Source: Prevotella sp. E13-27
GTDB taxonomy: Bacteria > Bacteroidota > Bacteroidia > Bacteroidales > Bacteroidaceae
Reading direction: 5' to 3'
Length of the DNA: 64,000 nucleotides
Assembly: GCF_023217965.1 (NCBI RefSeq)
Contig: NZ_JALPSC010000001.1
Span: forward strand, 310,001 to 374,000
How positions within the stretch are numbered: the first letter of the stretch is position 1; each line of letters begins with the position of its first letter. The position numbers were made by a program, and so were the translations under genes. Shown here in pieces: positions 17,801 through 25,043 of the stretch. The notes under the pieces were generated by a model. It did not search any database, was not told where the DNA came from, and saw only the letters and a program-made list of their open reading frames with translations.

Positions 17801-20202
17801 GCACTACCTCAGCACTCGCTGCATACGGCAATGAAACCGTCAACATGACTAAGGATGCTGCAGCCGGTGCCGGATACAAGGCCATCATCGTACGCTTCTA
17901 CAATGGTGAGACTCTGCTGAATGAGGAAAAAATTGCTCTGACGGCTATCAACGCTGCGCAAACGGCCTTGCAGAACGTCATCGATGAAGCTGAGACATTC
18001 TATGCCGACGAGACACTGACCGAAGGAAAAACCGGCCTGAGGACAGCCATTGACAATGCGAAGTCTATGGTGACATGCTATAACACAGCATCACTCACCG
18101 AACAGCAGACCGCCCTGAGCACAGCGCTCAACACCTATAAGTATGCCAATGCATCTCCCACAAACGGACTCGCTATCACAATTCCAAATGCTACTATGGA
18201 GGACCTCTCTGAATGGACCCTCACCCGCAAGGATGCCGACAATACTCCTGGCTGGAAAACTAATACCAAAGGTGCCAGCCATGAAGGTTTCGACGGCAAC
18301 TTCATGGAATACTGGGTTAATCAGGCAAGTGCCCTCGGCTATGCCAACCGTGCCAGCCAGACACTGCCCGACATGCCTGCTGGTCGCTATCGTCTGCGTG
18401 CACAGGTCATTGCCACCCGTCAAAATAGTAACGATGCCGTGACAGGTGTAACCCTCTACGCCAACGGCGAGCGCACTACCTGCGCCACTGCCAAAGACGG
18501 CACGCCACAGGAATTTATGGTGGAGATAAATATGGCTGAGGAAGGCACATTGGAAATTGGCATTGACGTTGCTGCTACAACCACAGCCAACTGGGTGGCA
18601 TGGGACAACGTCTCACTGAAATACTTCGGCAATCAGGAAGGTGAAATCGTTGAAGAAGAAGTTGAACCGCTCACATTCGACCAACAGAAGGTCTATCGCA
18701 TCAAGTGGTATGACCATGGAAGCTACTCGAAACTCTACTGGCAATCGCCAAAATATGACACCACTGGCAATACTACAATTCACCGCACGGCAAATGAGGC
18801 TGAAGCGGCAAAGTTCATCATCCGCAGCGTAGAGAATTCCACAGGTAAATTCTACCTTTACGATGTTGTAAGCCAACAGTATGTGATACCTTCCGGTAAT
18901 AGCAGCAACGGAACGGCATGGACATGGTCGGCTAAAACTCTTGGCAAGACAGCCATTACCGAGAGTGGAGAAGCCTTCACCATCAGCAGCACAGCGGAAG
19001 GTTATGCCAATGCTTACGCCAACGACAACAACGACGGTGATGTGAAAAACTATGGCAGCGGTTCAAAATGGGCAATTGAGGAGGCTGGAGAGAACACGGC
19101 TACTTTCGGCATCGCACCGCAGGCTGTCTATCGGTTGACACATCACAACCCGAACCGCTATCGTTACCTTGCGTCCGAACCTTCAAACGAAGGATATCTG
19201 CTCACCACCAATACTGATAGTGAAAAAGGAGAGTATTCACTGCTGCCGGTCAGCGGACAAGAGGGATATTACTACATATATAATAAGGATGGCTACTTCG
19301 TTACTCCTTCCACTGGCAACTGGTCCCTTTCCAAAACCACGCCAGCTGCTGTCAAAGTCGCAATAAACACTGAATACATGGAAGACTATCTCAACAGTCA
19401 TACTACTACCGATGTCACCTTCATGTTGGGTGAAGCCAACCAACATGCTAATGCTCAGAAAATCAACGATGTGGAACTGGTGAAAGCATACGCCGACCAC
19501 CCCCTTGACAAGGGCAACAACTGGGTGCTGGAACCTGTAGCAAATGCTACGGCGACAATATCTCTCAATGCTATTACCAGCAACATAGATAATCTTATCG
19601 CATCAGCAACTGCTGAAGACATCGACATGACCTACACTGTTCCTGCGGCAACATTAGGCTATCAGACATTTGTTGCTGATTGCGCCCTTGATTTCACCGA
19701 TTCTTCCATTAAGGCTTATATCGCAACAAATGTAAACAATGACAAGGTATATCTTCAACAAGTAACGAAAGCACCTGCTGGTACAGGCATCTTATTGAAA
19801 GGCACAGAGGCTGAAACCATTCCCGTTCTCACGACAAACGATGCCGAAGATGTAAATGGAAACCTACTGCGTGCAGGTGACGGGACAACTATAAGCAAGG
19901 AAGATGGTTACAACAAATATGTACTGGCTGCAGATGACGGCAATACCTCCGTAAGCTTTTACCTCATCAACAACACTCCTGCCACAATTGCAAAAGGAAA
20001 AGCCTATCTTAAAGTTCCTGTTTCGCAAAGCAATAATGCAAGACGAGTAACCTTCTCATTTTGGGATGATGTGACAGGTATAAAGCCTGTCAGCAGCTCC
20101 ACGCCAACCACAGACTCCTATTACAACATGGCAGGGCAGCGAGTAATTAACCCATCACACGGACTATATATCAAAAACGGAAAGAAAATCTATATAAAAT
20201 AA
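14851..20202 (+). CDS. Giant exported SGNH-esterase / beta-propeller glycan enzyme
   Basis: 1783 residues from the ATG at 14851, which opens a signal peptide. Two tandem SGNH hydrolase domains come first. Domain 1 (about 22-245) is degenerate: GDG replaces GDS at residue 30, and it lacks the GxND Asn and the C-terminal DxxH His. Domain 2 (about 260-485) is intact, with Ser267 in GDSITD, IGTND at 351-355 and Asp455/His458 in DGIHP. A GH43-like five-bladed propeller region follows (about 500-830), then an Ig-like module, a helical linker, a carbohydrate-binding-like domain, further beta modules and a T9SS-type tail (GLYIKNGKKIYIK). It probably deacetylates and cleaves pectic glycan at the surface. 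The exact glycosidase family is not certain. Confidence 0.85.
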   Translation: MKRLSMTFMLLLTMLISVCADVKVVFTGDGITDGAWGRSKGVAKPVSERNRGDLNHHLGDGYVFLCGAWYQSQYPTLGINIQNRGIIGNTLDDLYARWQDNILSLNPDVISVLIGSQDIDNYIGTDMSESFNFDAWQEKYRTMLTAARTANANVKLVLCAPYCGAIASNYTTRKDLLMQLATKVQALATEFSAVYVPFNEIAEVEPTAGNFFWDGTLPTAAGQYEMFKKWVSVADGYVIGNTTPKTIGPAKTQDSKGKRRILYIGDSITDAGWGLAGGSALNTNQRDLTALDHIMGHGYAMLCAGWYQTVYPEVNYEVINRGISGNTLANLASRWETDVIANSPDVLSILIGTNDIDQWLKGDKATAFNYDAWEAQYRALINKVKADNPLVQIALGTPFVGSRSSEYETRSTMVANLAARVRTIATSLGCTLIPYDELFAELTSDQPNTAYWIWDGIHPSPAGHYMMHQLWLEKAGALVFEDAMPEQSTELQTGGQFMDLLLPMEGSVAATESDWGTTAGEETNPKYAGTWEGTLGRLKDNGIEDTERSYWGANIIKGNDGKYHMYVAGWPSATCGHMQWSSKSMVYHVTSDNVWGPYTYVSTLGTGHNPEIYKTGDTYVIYKIEPLGYYKSTTLGDAWETGEYTFDLRDRALIAGENRETSLSNCSFAKREDGSFVMIDRGGGIWVSRDGLIDPWHQISTSSVYLNSTVTNRGTLEDPVIWRDHLQYHMIVNDWKARYAYYYRSKDGLHWVMESGKAYTGQDPFAKHSDGTVEKWHKYERPRVYQDELGRAIRMNFAVIDCVKQSDVAGDSHSSKNINMPITRQLQLEVQGNTPITSSTTSIRVLVKAEDGFNPRTDLNLNSLKFGAHNKVNFGNGLSYSSSENSGTSDLIITFTGVTGQSGITEGEWAPKMLGLKDDGSIAFGYAKMPGIDYKPALLSAVTPTFTADGTVQTVSVTNYGQLAATATTVRIYAPNGTTLLAHGTTSALAAYGNETVNMTKDAAAGAGYKAIIVRFYNGETLLNEEKIALTAINAAQTALQNVIDEAETFYADETLTEGKTGLRTAIDNAKSMVTCYNTASLTEQQTALSTALNTYKYANASPTNGLAITIPNATMEDLSEWTLTRKDADNTPGWKTNTKGASHEGFDGNFMEYWVNQASALGYANRASQTLPDMPAGRYRLRAQVIATRQNSNDAVTGVTLYANGERTTCATAKDGTPQEFMVEINMAEEGTLEIGIDVAATTTANWVAWDNVSLKYFGNQEGEIVEEEVEPLTFDQQKVYRIKWYDHGSYSKLYWQSPKYDTTGNTTIHRTANEAEAAKFIIRSVENSTGKFYLYDVVSQQYVIPSGNSSNGTAWTWSAKTLGKTAITESGEAFTISSTAEGYANAYANDNNDGDVKNYGSGSKWAIEEAGENTATFGIAPQAVYRLTHHNPNRYRYLASEPSNEGYLLTTNTDSEKGEYSLLPVSGQEGYYYIYNKDGYFVTPSTGNWSLSKTTPAAVKVAINTEYMEDYLNSHTTTDVTFMLGEANQHANAQKINDVELVKAYADHPLDKGNNWVLEPVANATATISLNAITSNIDNLIASATAEDIDMTYTVPAATLGYQTFVADCALDFTDSSIKAYIATNVNNDKVYLQQVTKAPAGTGILLKGTEAETIPVLTTNDAEDVNGNLLRAGDGTTISKEDGYNKYVLAADDGNTSVSFYLINNTPATIAKGKAYLKVPVSQSNNARRVTFSFWDDVTGIKPVSSSTPTTDSYYNMAGQRVINPSHGLYIKNGKKIYIK

Positions 20203-20207
20203 ACATC

Positions 20208-20387
20208 ATGAAAAATAACAGAAAAACATATATATCACCCAAGGCAACAGTCATCGGCATCAAAACAAACCCTCTGCTTTCTGGAAGCAACTACATTAAG
20301 ACCGCCGACAAAGAATACGACGGGCGTGTCGTCCTTTCACGTGAAAGCCAATTCTCAGATTGGGAAGAAGAAAGTAGTGAAGAGTGA
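20208..20387 (+). CDS. Small 59-residue protein, C-terminal acidic
   Basis: Starts 5 bases after the stop of the giant enzyme and encodes [20 protein letters not shown] and then NPLLSGS, ending in WEEESSEE. Short proteins with a basic start, a YxSPxxxxxxI core, an LLxGS turn and an acidic tail are frequent downstream of exported genes in Prevotella and Bacteroides; their function is not known to me. Tight coupling to the upstream gene supports real translation. It ends a few bases before the truncated ald copy. Confidence 0.6.
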   Translation: MKNNRKTYISPKATVIGIKTNPLLSGSNYIKTADKEYDGRVVLSRESQFSDWEEESSEE

Positions 20388-20391
20388 AGAA

Positions 20392-20508
20392 TTCATGTCC
20401 GTGACGAACCAGTTCTGCTACTCCCGCAGGTGTCATGCCCACGCGGTTCTCATTGTTCTTAATCTCTTTTGGAATTCCTACTTTCATAATCTTAGCTTTT
20501 AGTTAAAC
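20392..20508 (-). pseudogene. Truncated duplicate of the ald 5' end
   Basis: 117 bases match 6814-6930 with one clear mismatch: the first 32 codons of alanine dehydrogenase plus 21 bases upstream. Past the break the frame runs into unrelated sequence and stops at 20296, giving a 63-residue chimaera with no active-site Lys or His. It keeps a start codon and lies behind a good promoter (20521-20552), so it may still be transcribed. Confidence 0.9.
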
Positions 20509-20520
20509 GATATACTGCCG

Positions 20521-20552
20521 CAAAGATATATCATATTTTCATTAATTCCAAA
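20521..20552 (-). promoter_or_regulatory. Promoter facing the truncated ald copy
   Basis: On the minus strand TTTG (20549-20552), 20 bases, then TATCTTTG (20521-20528). It fits the consensus although the sequence differs from the promoter of the complete ald gene. Confidence 0.7.
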
Positions 20553-20568
20553 TTTCAGAGCATGAGTT

Positions 20569-20599
20569 TTTGTGGTTTAGAAAATATTATGTAAGTTTG
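20569..20599 (+). promoter_or_regulatory. Promoter of the MBL-fold/hydrolase pair
   Basis: TTTG (20569-20572), 19 bases, then TAAGTTTG (20592-20599), an exact fit. The start codon at 20630 is 30 bases downstream. Confidence 0.8.
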
Positions 20600-20629
20600 C
20601 GGCGGAAACCCATAACAAATGATAGAGAT

Positions 20630-21364
20630 ATGAGAAAGGTGATTACATGTTTGCTTGCTTTACTGGGGCTGACTACAGCCTGTGGCCAGGGGGATTTTGA
20701 GGTGGATGTGTTCAAGACGAAGAACGGTAAGACGGTGAAGTTCCACGCGCTGATGCATTCGTGCATAAGGATAGAATATGACGGCAAGGAGATTCAGATT
20801 GATCCTGTTTCTAAGTTAAGGGATAAGGTTATCAATTATGCAGCAATGCCCAAGGCAGACTATATCTTCGTAACCCATGAGCATGGTGACCATTATGATG
20901 CAGCAGCGCTGAAGGTACTGACAGGTGACAAGACACAACTGGTAATGAACCAGCGTTGCGCTGAGATGTACGGCTCAGGCATCATTATGACAAACGGCCA
21001 GTTCAAGGCCCTTGATGACATAAAGGTTGAAGCCGTTCCTGCATACAACACAACGGAAGGCCATCTGCAGTTTCATCCCAAAGGACGTGACAATGGTTAT
21101 ATCCTGACGCTCGACGGACTACGTATCTATATCGCTGGTGATACGGAAGATATTCCTGAGATGGCATCTTTCAAGGATATTGACATCGCCTTCCTGCCAT
21201 GCAACCAGCCTTACACAATGACAGTGGAACAATTGTTACGCGCTGCCAAGACCATCAAACCCAAGGTACTGTTCCCTTATCACTATGGACAGACGGATGT
21301 GAAGGATATTCCTTTACAGTTGCAGGGTGAGGGTATCGACGTGAGAATCCGACATTACGAATAA
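20630..21364 (+). CDS. Metallo-beta-lactamase-fold hydrolase, lipoprotein
   Basis: 244 residues from the ATG at 20630, the start that gives a lipoprotein signal (MRKVITCLLALLGLTTACGQ, Cys18). The metal site HxHxDH is present as THEHGDHYD near 80-88, with a further Asp in IAGDTED and a His in FPYHYGQTD near the C-terminus. This resembles UlaG-like and UPF0173 MBL proteins. It ends 2 bases before the hydrolase gene, so the two are cotranscribed, perhaps acting on one envelope substrate. The related copy at 7054 lacks this partner. Confidence 0.88.
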   Translation: MRKVITCLLALLGLTTACGQGDFEVDVFKTKNGKTVKFHALMHSCIRIEYDGKEIQIDPVSKLRDKVINYAAMPKADYIFVTHEHGDHYDAAALKVLTGDKTQLVMNQRCAEMYGSGIIMTNGQFKALDDIKVEAVPAYNTTEGHLQFHPKGRDNGYILTLDGLRIYIAGDTEDIPEMASFKDIDIAFLPCNQPYTMTVEQLLRAAKTIKPKVLFPYHYGQTDVKDIPLQLQGEGIDVRIRHYE

Positions 21365-22332
21365 CGATGAAGAAAATCTTGTGGATATTAGGTGTGGTGG
21401 TGACGCTGATCATTGCGACTATGATTGGCGGCAGCTTCTATATGCTCGACTACTCACTGGCACCCGACAGTAACAGAACGGACAGAGACTCTTGCTTCAG
21501 ACAGCAGTTCAGAGAATATCCTGAGAGCAAAGAGTGGGTGGACAGCCTACAGACGAAGAATGCCCTGCGCGACACGTTTGTAGTGATGCCTTCAGGTGAG
21601 CGCCATCATGCGTTCTTTGTCAATAGGGGCAGCAAGCGTACGGCAATAGTTGTTCACGGCTGGCGCGACTGTGCCATCAAGTATTTCTGGCTGGCACGCA
21701 TCTATGAGCACGAGCTTGGCTACAACGTTATTTTACCTGAGCTCCACGGATGTGGCGAGAGCGAGGGCGAGGCAATACAGATGGGATGGAAAGACCGCCT
21801 GGACGTGAAACACTGGATGGAGATTTTCAAGTCAGACACGATGGTAGTGCATGGCGTATCTATGGGCGCCGCCACCACGATGATGCTTTCAGGCGAACAG
21901 ATGCCCACAGACATCAAGTCCCTTCGTTTCGTAGAGGACTGTGGCTACACCAGCGTTTGGGACGAGTTCTCAGGACAGCTGAAGGAACAGTTCGGACTGC
22001 CGGAGTTCCCTTTGATGTACACCACGAGCCTACTCTGCAAGCTACGCTACGGCTGGAGCTTTGAAGAGGCATCGGCACTGAAGCAGGTGAAGAAATGCCA
22101 TTATCCCATGATGTTCATTCACGGCAATGCCGACACGTTCGTCCCCACATGGATGGTACATCCCCTCTATGAAGCAAAGAACGACAAAAAAGGCATCTGG
22201 GTTGTAGAAGGTGCCGGTCATGCCCAGTCTTATCGAGCCCACAAGAAGAGGTACATCGCAGCCCTCCGTCTATTTCACGAGTCACAATTTAACCAGCAAG
22301 TCGACAGTAGCGGACATGATTGAACCGCACAT
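21359..22332 (+). repeat. 974-bp direct repeat, copy 2 (partner 7046-8019)
   Basis: Matches 7046-8019 over its full length in the same orientation. Its right end covers the last 42 coding bases plus stop of the convergent transpeptidase-like gene; copy 1 keeps only that fragment, so copy 2 probably shows the older arrangement. Confidence 0.95.
21367..22323 (+). CDS. Alpha/beta hydrolase, membrane-anchored (copy 2)
   Basis: 318 residues, the paralogue of the gene at 7054. Differences are concentrated in the membrane anchor (LGVVVTLIIATMIGGS against LCAVVTLIIVTVIGDS) with about five more near the C-terminus. The GVSMG nucleophile elbow, Asp and His are unchanged. It is the second gene of an operon with the MBL-fold lipoprotein. 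Its last 42 bases overlap the convergent gene at 22282. Near-complete silent-site identity between the copies points to recent duplication or gene conversion. Confidence 0.88.
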   Translation: MKKILWILGVVVTLIIATMIGGSFYMLDYSLAPDSNRTDRDSCFRQQFREYPESKEWVDSLQTKNALRDTFVVMPSGERHHAFFVNRGSKRTAIVVHGWRDCAIKYFWLARIYEHELGYNVILPELHGCGESEGEAIQMGWKDRLDVKHWMEIFKSDTMVVHGVSMGAATTMMLSGEQMPTDIKSLRFVEDCGYTSVWDEFSGQLKEQFGLPEFPLMYTTSLLCKLRYGWSFEEASALKQVKKCHYPMMFIHGNADTFVPTWMVHPLYEAKNDKKGIWVVEGAGHAQSYRAHKKRYIAALRLFHESQFNQQVDSSGHD

Positions 22333-23247
22333 GGTTCCTGCACTTGCCGGCAAGCCATCCTTTTCCAGGACAATCATAATGGTATACTTTGGTTCGTCCG
22401 TAGGGAAAAAGCCGCACATCTCCATGCGTCGTTTGTTTCCTTTCACCAGAAATGTACGACAACAAGCTGCTACTTTTGTATGCTCACTCCCAGCTTTTCT
22501 ACAAACGCCATGAGCGACAGCATTTGCCATTCCTTCCTGTAACATCTTAATCTTGTCGTAGTCCTCTATCTGATCATTAACAACGATGGTTTCGCCTTCT
22601 TCTGTTACAAGCTTTACCATTCGTCCGCCATTAGCTACCGCATTATAAAATGTCAACATCCCAATTGCACTATTTGGCATATCAGCCAAATATTCTGCAA
22701 CCTTGTCGTCCATTCTTTCTCCTGTCATCTCCTGAGCAATTTCCTTAGCTATAGCAAAGGCCACTTGCGAACGATAACACAATGCATCATCCAATGTTAT
22801 TTCGCCATAACCGCCTCGAGACCAATTGTGGTCCCTGACATCCTTGTAGATTCCACACCCTGTGTCAATAACATCATCTGGTACGAATAGTCCTGTTGAC
22901 AATAAAGCGAGACATGTTGGTCCTGCCATCATGACACTTTGTTCTTCGTTGTATGTATCTTCAGTAGGAGTGAATCGCTTGCCATTTCTTTCTAAAGACA
23001 CATGTGCTTTTATTGCACCCGTTGCTGATTCAACAACACACACAACACCTTTGGTACAACTGCGATCAGTCATTTTCTCTTGCAACAGTTCTCCGACAGC
23101 AGTCTCCAAGGCTTCATCCATTGTTTTTACAGGCATTGACAATTCTGGTTTACTTTCAGCTGTTAACGCATCATCCAGGAACTGTTGGTCAGTGCAACCG
23201 ACAAGCGCCATTACTGAGGTAACTAATACGAATTGAATCTTTTTCAT
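22282..23247 (-). CDS. Transpeptidase-like lipoprotein with lost catalytic residues
   Basis: 321 residues with a clear lipobox (MALVGC, Cys18). The middle is homologous to the transpeptidase domain of FtsI/PBP proteins: an SATGAIKA-type strand, VIDTGCGIYKDVRDHNWSRG and GYGEITLDDALCYRSQVAFA. The active-site SxxK is replaced (MAGPTCLAL, Pro110 and Leu113), SxN becomes RSQ and KTG is not found. It therefore should not cross-link peptidoglycan or be acylated by beta-lactams; it may bind stem peptides or regulate. Its 3' end overlaps the hydrolase gene on the other strand by 42 bases. Confidence 0.75.
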   Translation of the reverse strand: MKKIQFVLVTSVMALVGCTDQQFLDDALTAESKPELSMPVKTMDEALETAVGELLQEKMTDRSCTKGVVCVVESATGAIKAHVSLERNGKRFTPTEDTYNEEQSVMMAGPTCLALLSTGLFVPDDVIDTGCGIYKDVRDHNWSRGGYGEITLDDALCYRSQVAFAIAKEIAQEMTGERMDDKVAEYLADMPNSAIGMLTFYNAVANGGRMVKLVTEEGETIVVNDQIEDYDKIKMLQEGMANAVAHGVCRKAGSEHTKVAACCRTFLVKGNKRRMEMCGFFPTDEPKYTIMIVLEKDGLPASAGTMCGSIMSATVDLLVKL

Positions 23248-23278
23248 ATGCTACAAATTTTGTTCACTATATACTTGT

Positions 23279-23821
23279 TTATATCTTCCCCATTCTAACG
23301 ATTCTTTCAGCCTCTTTGCGCATCTTATCCAGTACTCTATAGTTCTCATCTATGTTTCTGAACTTGACCACAACCTTGGCGTTCTGGTCAATAAATCCAT
23401 AGATCTCTATCTCTTCGTCATCTGTCATACCGAAGCCGTCCTCGTCCATATAATAGCGACCATCAGGATTGAGTTGCCAACTGACTTCAGCCACACCGTT
23501 CTTGAATTCACGTATGAAAGAAGGAAAATGGAAAGAGAGTGCCTTGGCTCTTCCCTGTACTTTTTCGGGAAGAACTTTCAGAGAATCCCAGTCAATATCC
23601 TCTTCAGTCACGGTAACCAAAAGCTGGTCTTTATCAATGAACTCGTAAGCGCACTTCGTATTATGATTAATGAGATAGCGTGGTTTCCACCATCCCCACA
23701 TACTTTCATAAGTGACCGACATTCCTTCACCTAAGTCACTGGTCTTATATAAGCCATGTTTATAATCTTCTGTATTGAGCAATTCATACAGTTTCTTCTC
23801 CTCACCCATAATCAATGACAT
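23279..23821 (-). CDS. Hypothetical protein, cytoplasmic, acidic
   Basis: 180 residues without a signal peptide or membrane segment; rich in aromatic and acidic residues (DEDGFGMTDDEEIEIYGF) with predicted beta-rich character and a charged C-terminal helix. No family was recognised. A start at Met5 (23809) is as likely as Met1. It lies 31 bases upstream of the transpeptidase-like gene and 20 downstream of the next protein, so it belongs to a minus-strand run. Confidence 0.7.
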   Translation of the reverse strand: MSLIMGEEKKLYELLNTEDYKHGLYKTSDLGEGMSVTYESMWGWWKPRYLINHNTKCAYEFIDKDQLLVTVTEEDIDWDSLKVLPEKVQGRAKALSFHFPSFIREFKNGVAEVSWQLNPDGRYYMDEDGFGMTDDEEIEIYGFIDQNAKVVVKFRNIDENYRVLDKMRKEAERIVRMGKI

Positions 23822-23841
23822 TTAAAGTTATACCCAACGTT

Positions 23842-24309
23842 TTATTTTCGTTCCAACTGTTTCATCTCATCCACGAGCCTCATGGAAGTATTCCATCCCC
23901 AGCCGTCTCTCTCCATTTTCCTACATATACTATAGACACGTTCCAAAGTCTTATTTTCCTCCTCTGTTCTTTCTTTGGAGGGAATGCGCAGGAGCCTCTG
24001 GTAATAGGCAATTGCACTTTGCACGTTTCTCATCTCGTCCATGTCCTTTTCCAAGGCTTTTATCTTGGTAGAGTCAAACTTCTCTGGATTGTTAAGGCAT
24101 GTATCATACCTTTCTTGATATTGCCGATAGGTCAGTTCCGCATCAGCCGCCACTCTCTCCAAATAGCCATCGGTACGGTTCTCCCATATCTCCCACTTTT
24201 CCGTTTTGCTTTCTGGCTGTTCTTTGTTCCCACATTGTCCTGCTACCAGCCAAATAATCGCAAGTATAGCCAACAACACTACAACATAAGTTTTCTTCGT
24301 TCTCTTCAT
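23842..24309 (-). CDS. Hypothetical membrane-anchored helical protein
   Basis: 155 residues. An N-terminal hydrophobic segment (8-24) ends in AGQCGNKE, an imperfect lipobox, so it is either a lipoprotein or a signal-anchored protein. The rest is highly charged and helical, likely coiled coil, with many Glu, Lys and Arg. No family was recognised. Spacing of 14 bases from the gene at 24324-24893 suggests cotranscription. Confidence 0.7.
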   Translation of the reverse strand: MKRTKKTYVVVLLAILAIIWLVAGQCGNKEQPESKTEKWEIWENRTDGYLERVAADAELTYRQYQERYDTCLNNPEKFDSTKIKALEKDMDEMRNVQSAIAYYQRLLRIPSKERTEEENKTLERVYSICRKMERDGWGWNTSMRLVDEMKQLERK

Positions 24310-24323
24310 AGTCTTTTCGATTT

Positions 24324-24893
24324 TTAATTAGATAATAATGATGTCTTTACCTTATCGTGCAGCTCTTCTGGTAGCATACTCTTGTACCACATCTCTGAAC
24401 CAGCTGGCACAAATATGGACTGCAAGGCATCTAAATCAAATGCATCTGGCATAATCTTTGTGTCTGTGCCTTTAATGACTACGGTTTTCAAGCTTGGGCA
24501 GCAAGAAAAAGCACCTTTAATAGATTCCAATCCATATAAACCCTCAAAAACGCGTGATTCCACTATAGAGACTGATTCTGGTATGACAACAGACGTTAAC
24601 CTAACACATTTGGCAAACAATCCATTCTTCATCACATTCAATGACGCTTTATCCACAAACCCACTCACATCACCATGCACCACTCTGAGTATCATTTTAC
24701 TCCCTTTGGGCAAAGGACAATTTTCCCATCCTGACTGCGTAGGATTAGGTTCAATGTTCTTTAGAACATCAAAAAGACGATGCAACGTGTCAATTTCTTT
24801 TTGACAACTGCGTTCAAAGAAGTGAAACACTTTCCTTGTCTCTGGCCACACCTTGTCAAACGAGGTCTGCATGATAATATCTTTCAGTATCAT
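24324..24893 (-). CDS. BspA-like leucine-rich repeat protein, small
   Basis: 189 residues. The N-terminal 70 residues are unlike known domains. From about 80 the BspA-type LRR_5 pattern appears: LFAKCVRLTSVVIPESVSIV, VFEGLYGLESIKGAF, CPSLKTVVIKGTDTKI and LDALQSIFVPAGSEMW. There is no signal peptide, so it may act inside the cell, unlike the giant BspA protein at 39724. Met8 (24872) is an alternative start. Confidence 0.75.
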   Translation of the reverse strand: MILKDIIMQTSFDKVWPETRKVFHFFERSCQKEIDTLHRLFDVLKNIEPNPTQSGWENCPLPKGSKMILRVVHGDVSGFVDKASLNVMKNGLFAKCVRLTSVVIPESVSIVESRVFEGLYGLESIKGAFSCCPSLKTVVIKGTDTKIMPDAFDLDALQSIFVPAGSEMWYKSMLPEELHDKVKTSLLSN

Positions 24894-25043
24894 AAATCGT
24901 TACTGTTTATTGATGTTCCCAAACATAACTAACTCATCATTGATACTTTTCACGCAAAAATTAAGCTTTTTATTCATTCCGCAAAATATTTCAGTGCTTT
25001 TTCGCGCTGTGTATCAAGTATTTAATTCAAGTCTCCGCCTTTT

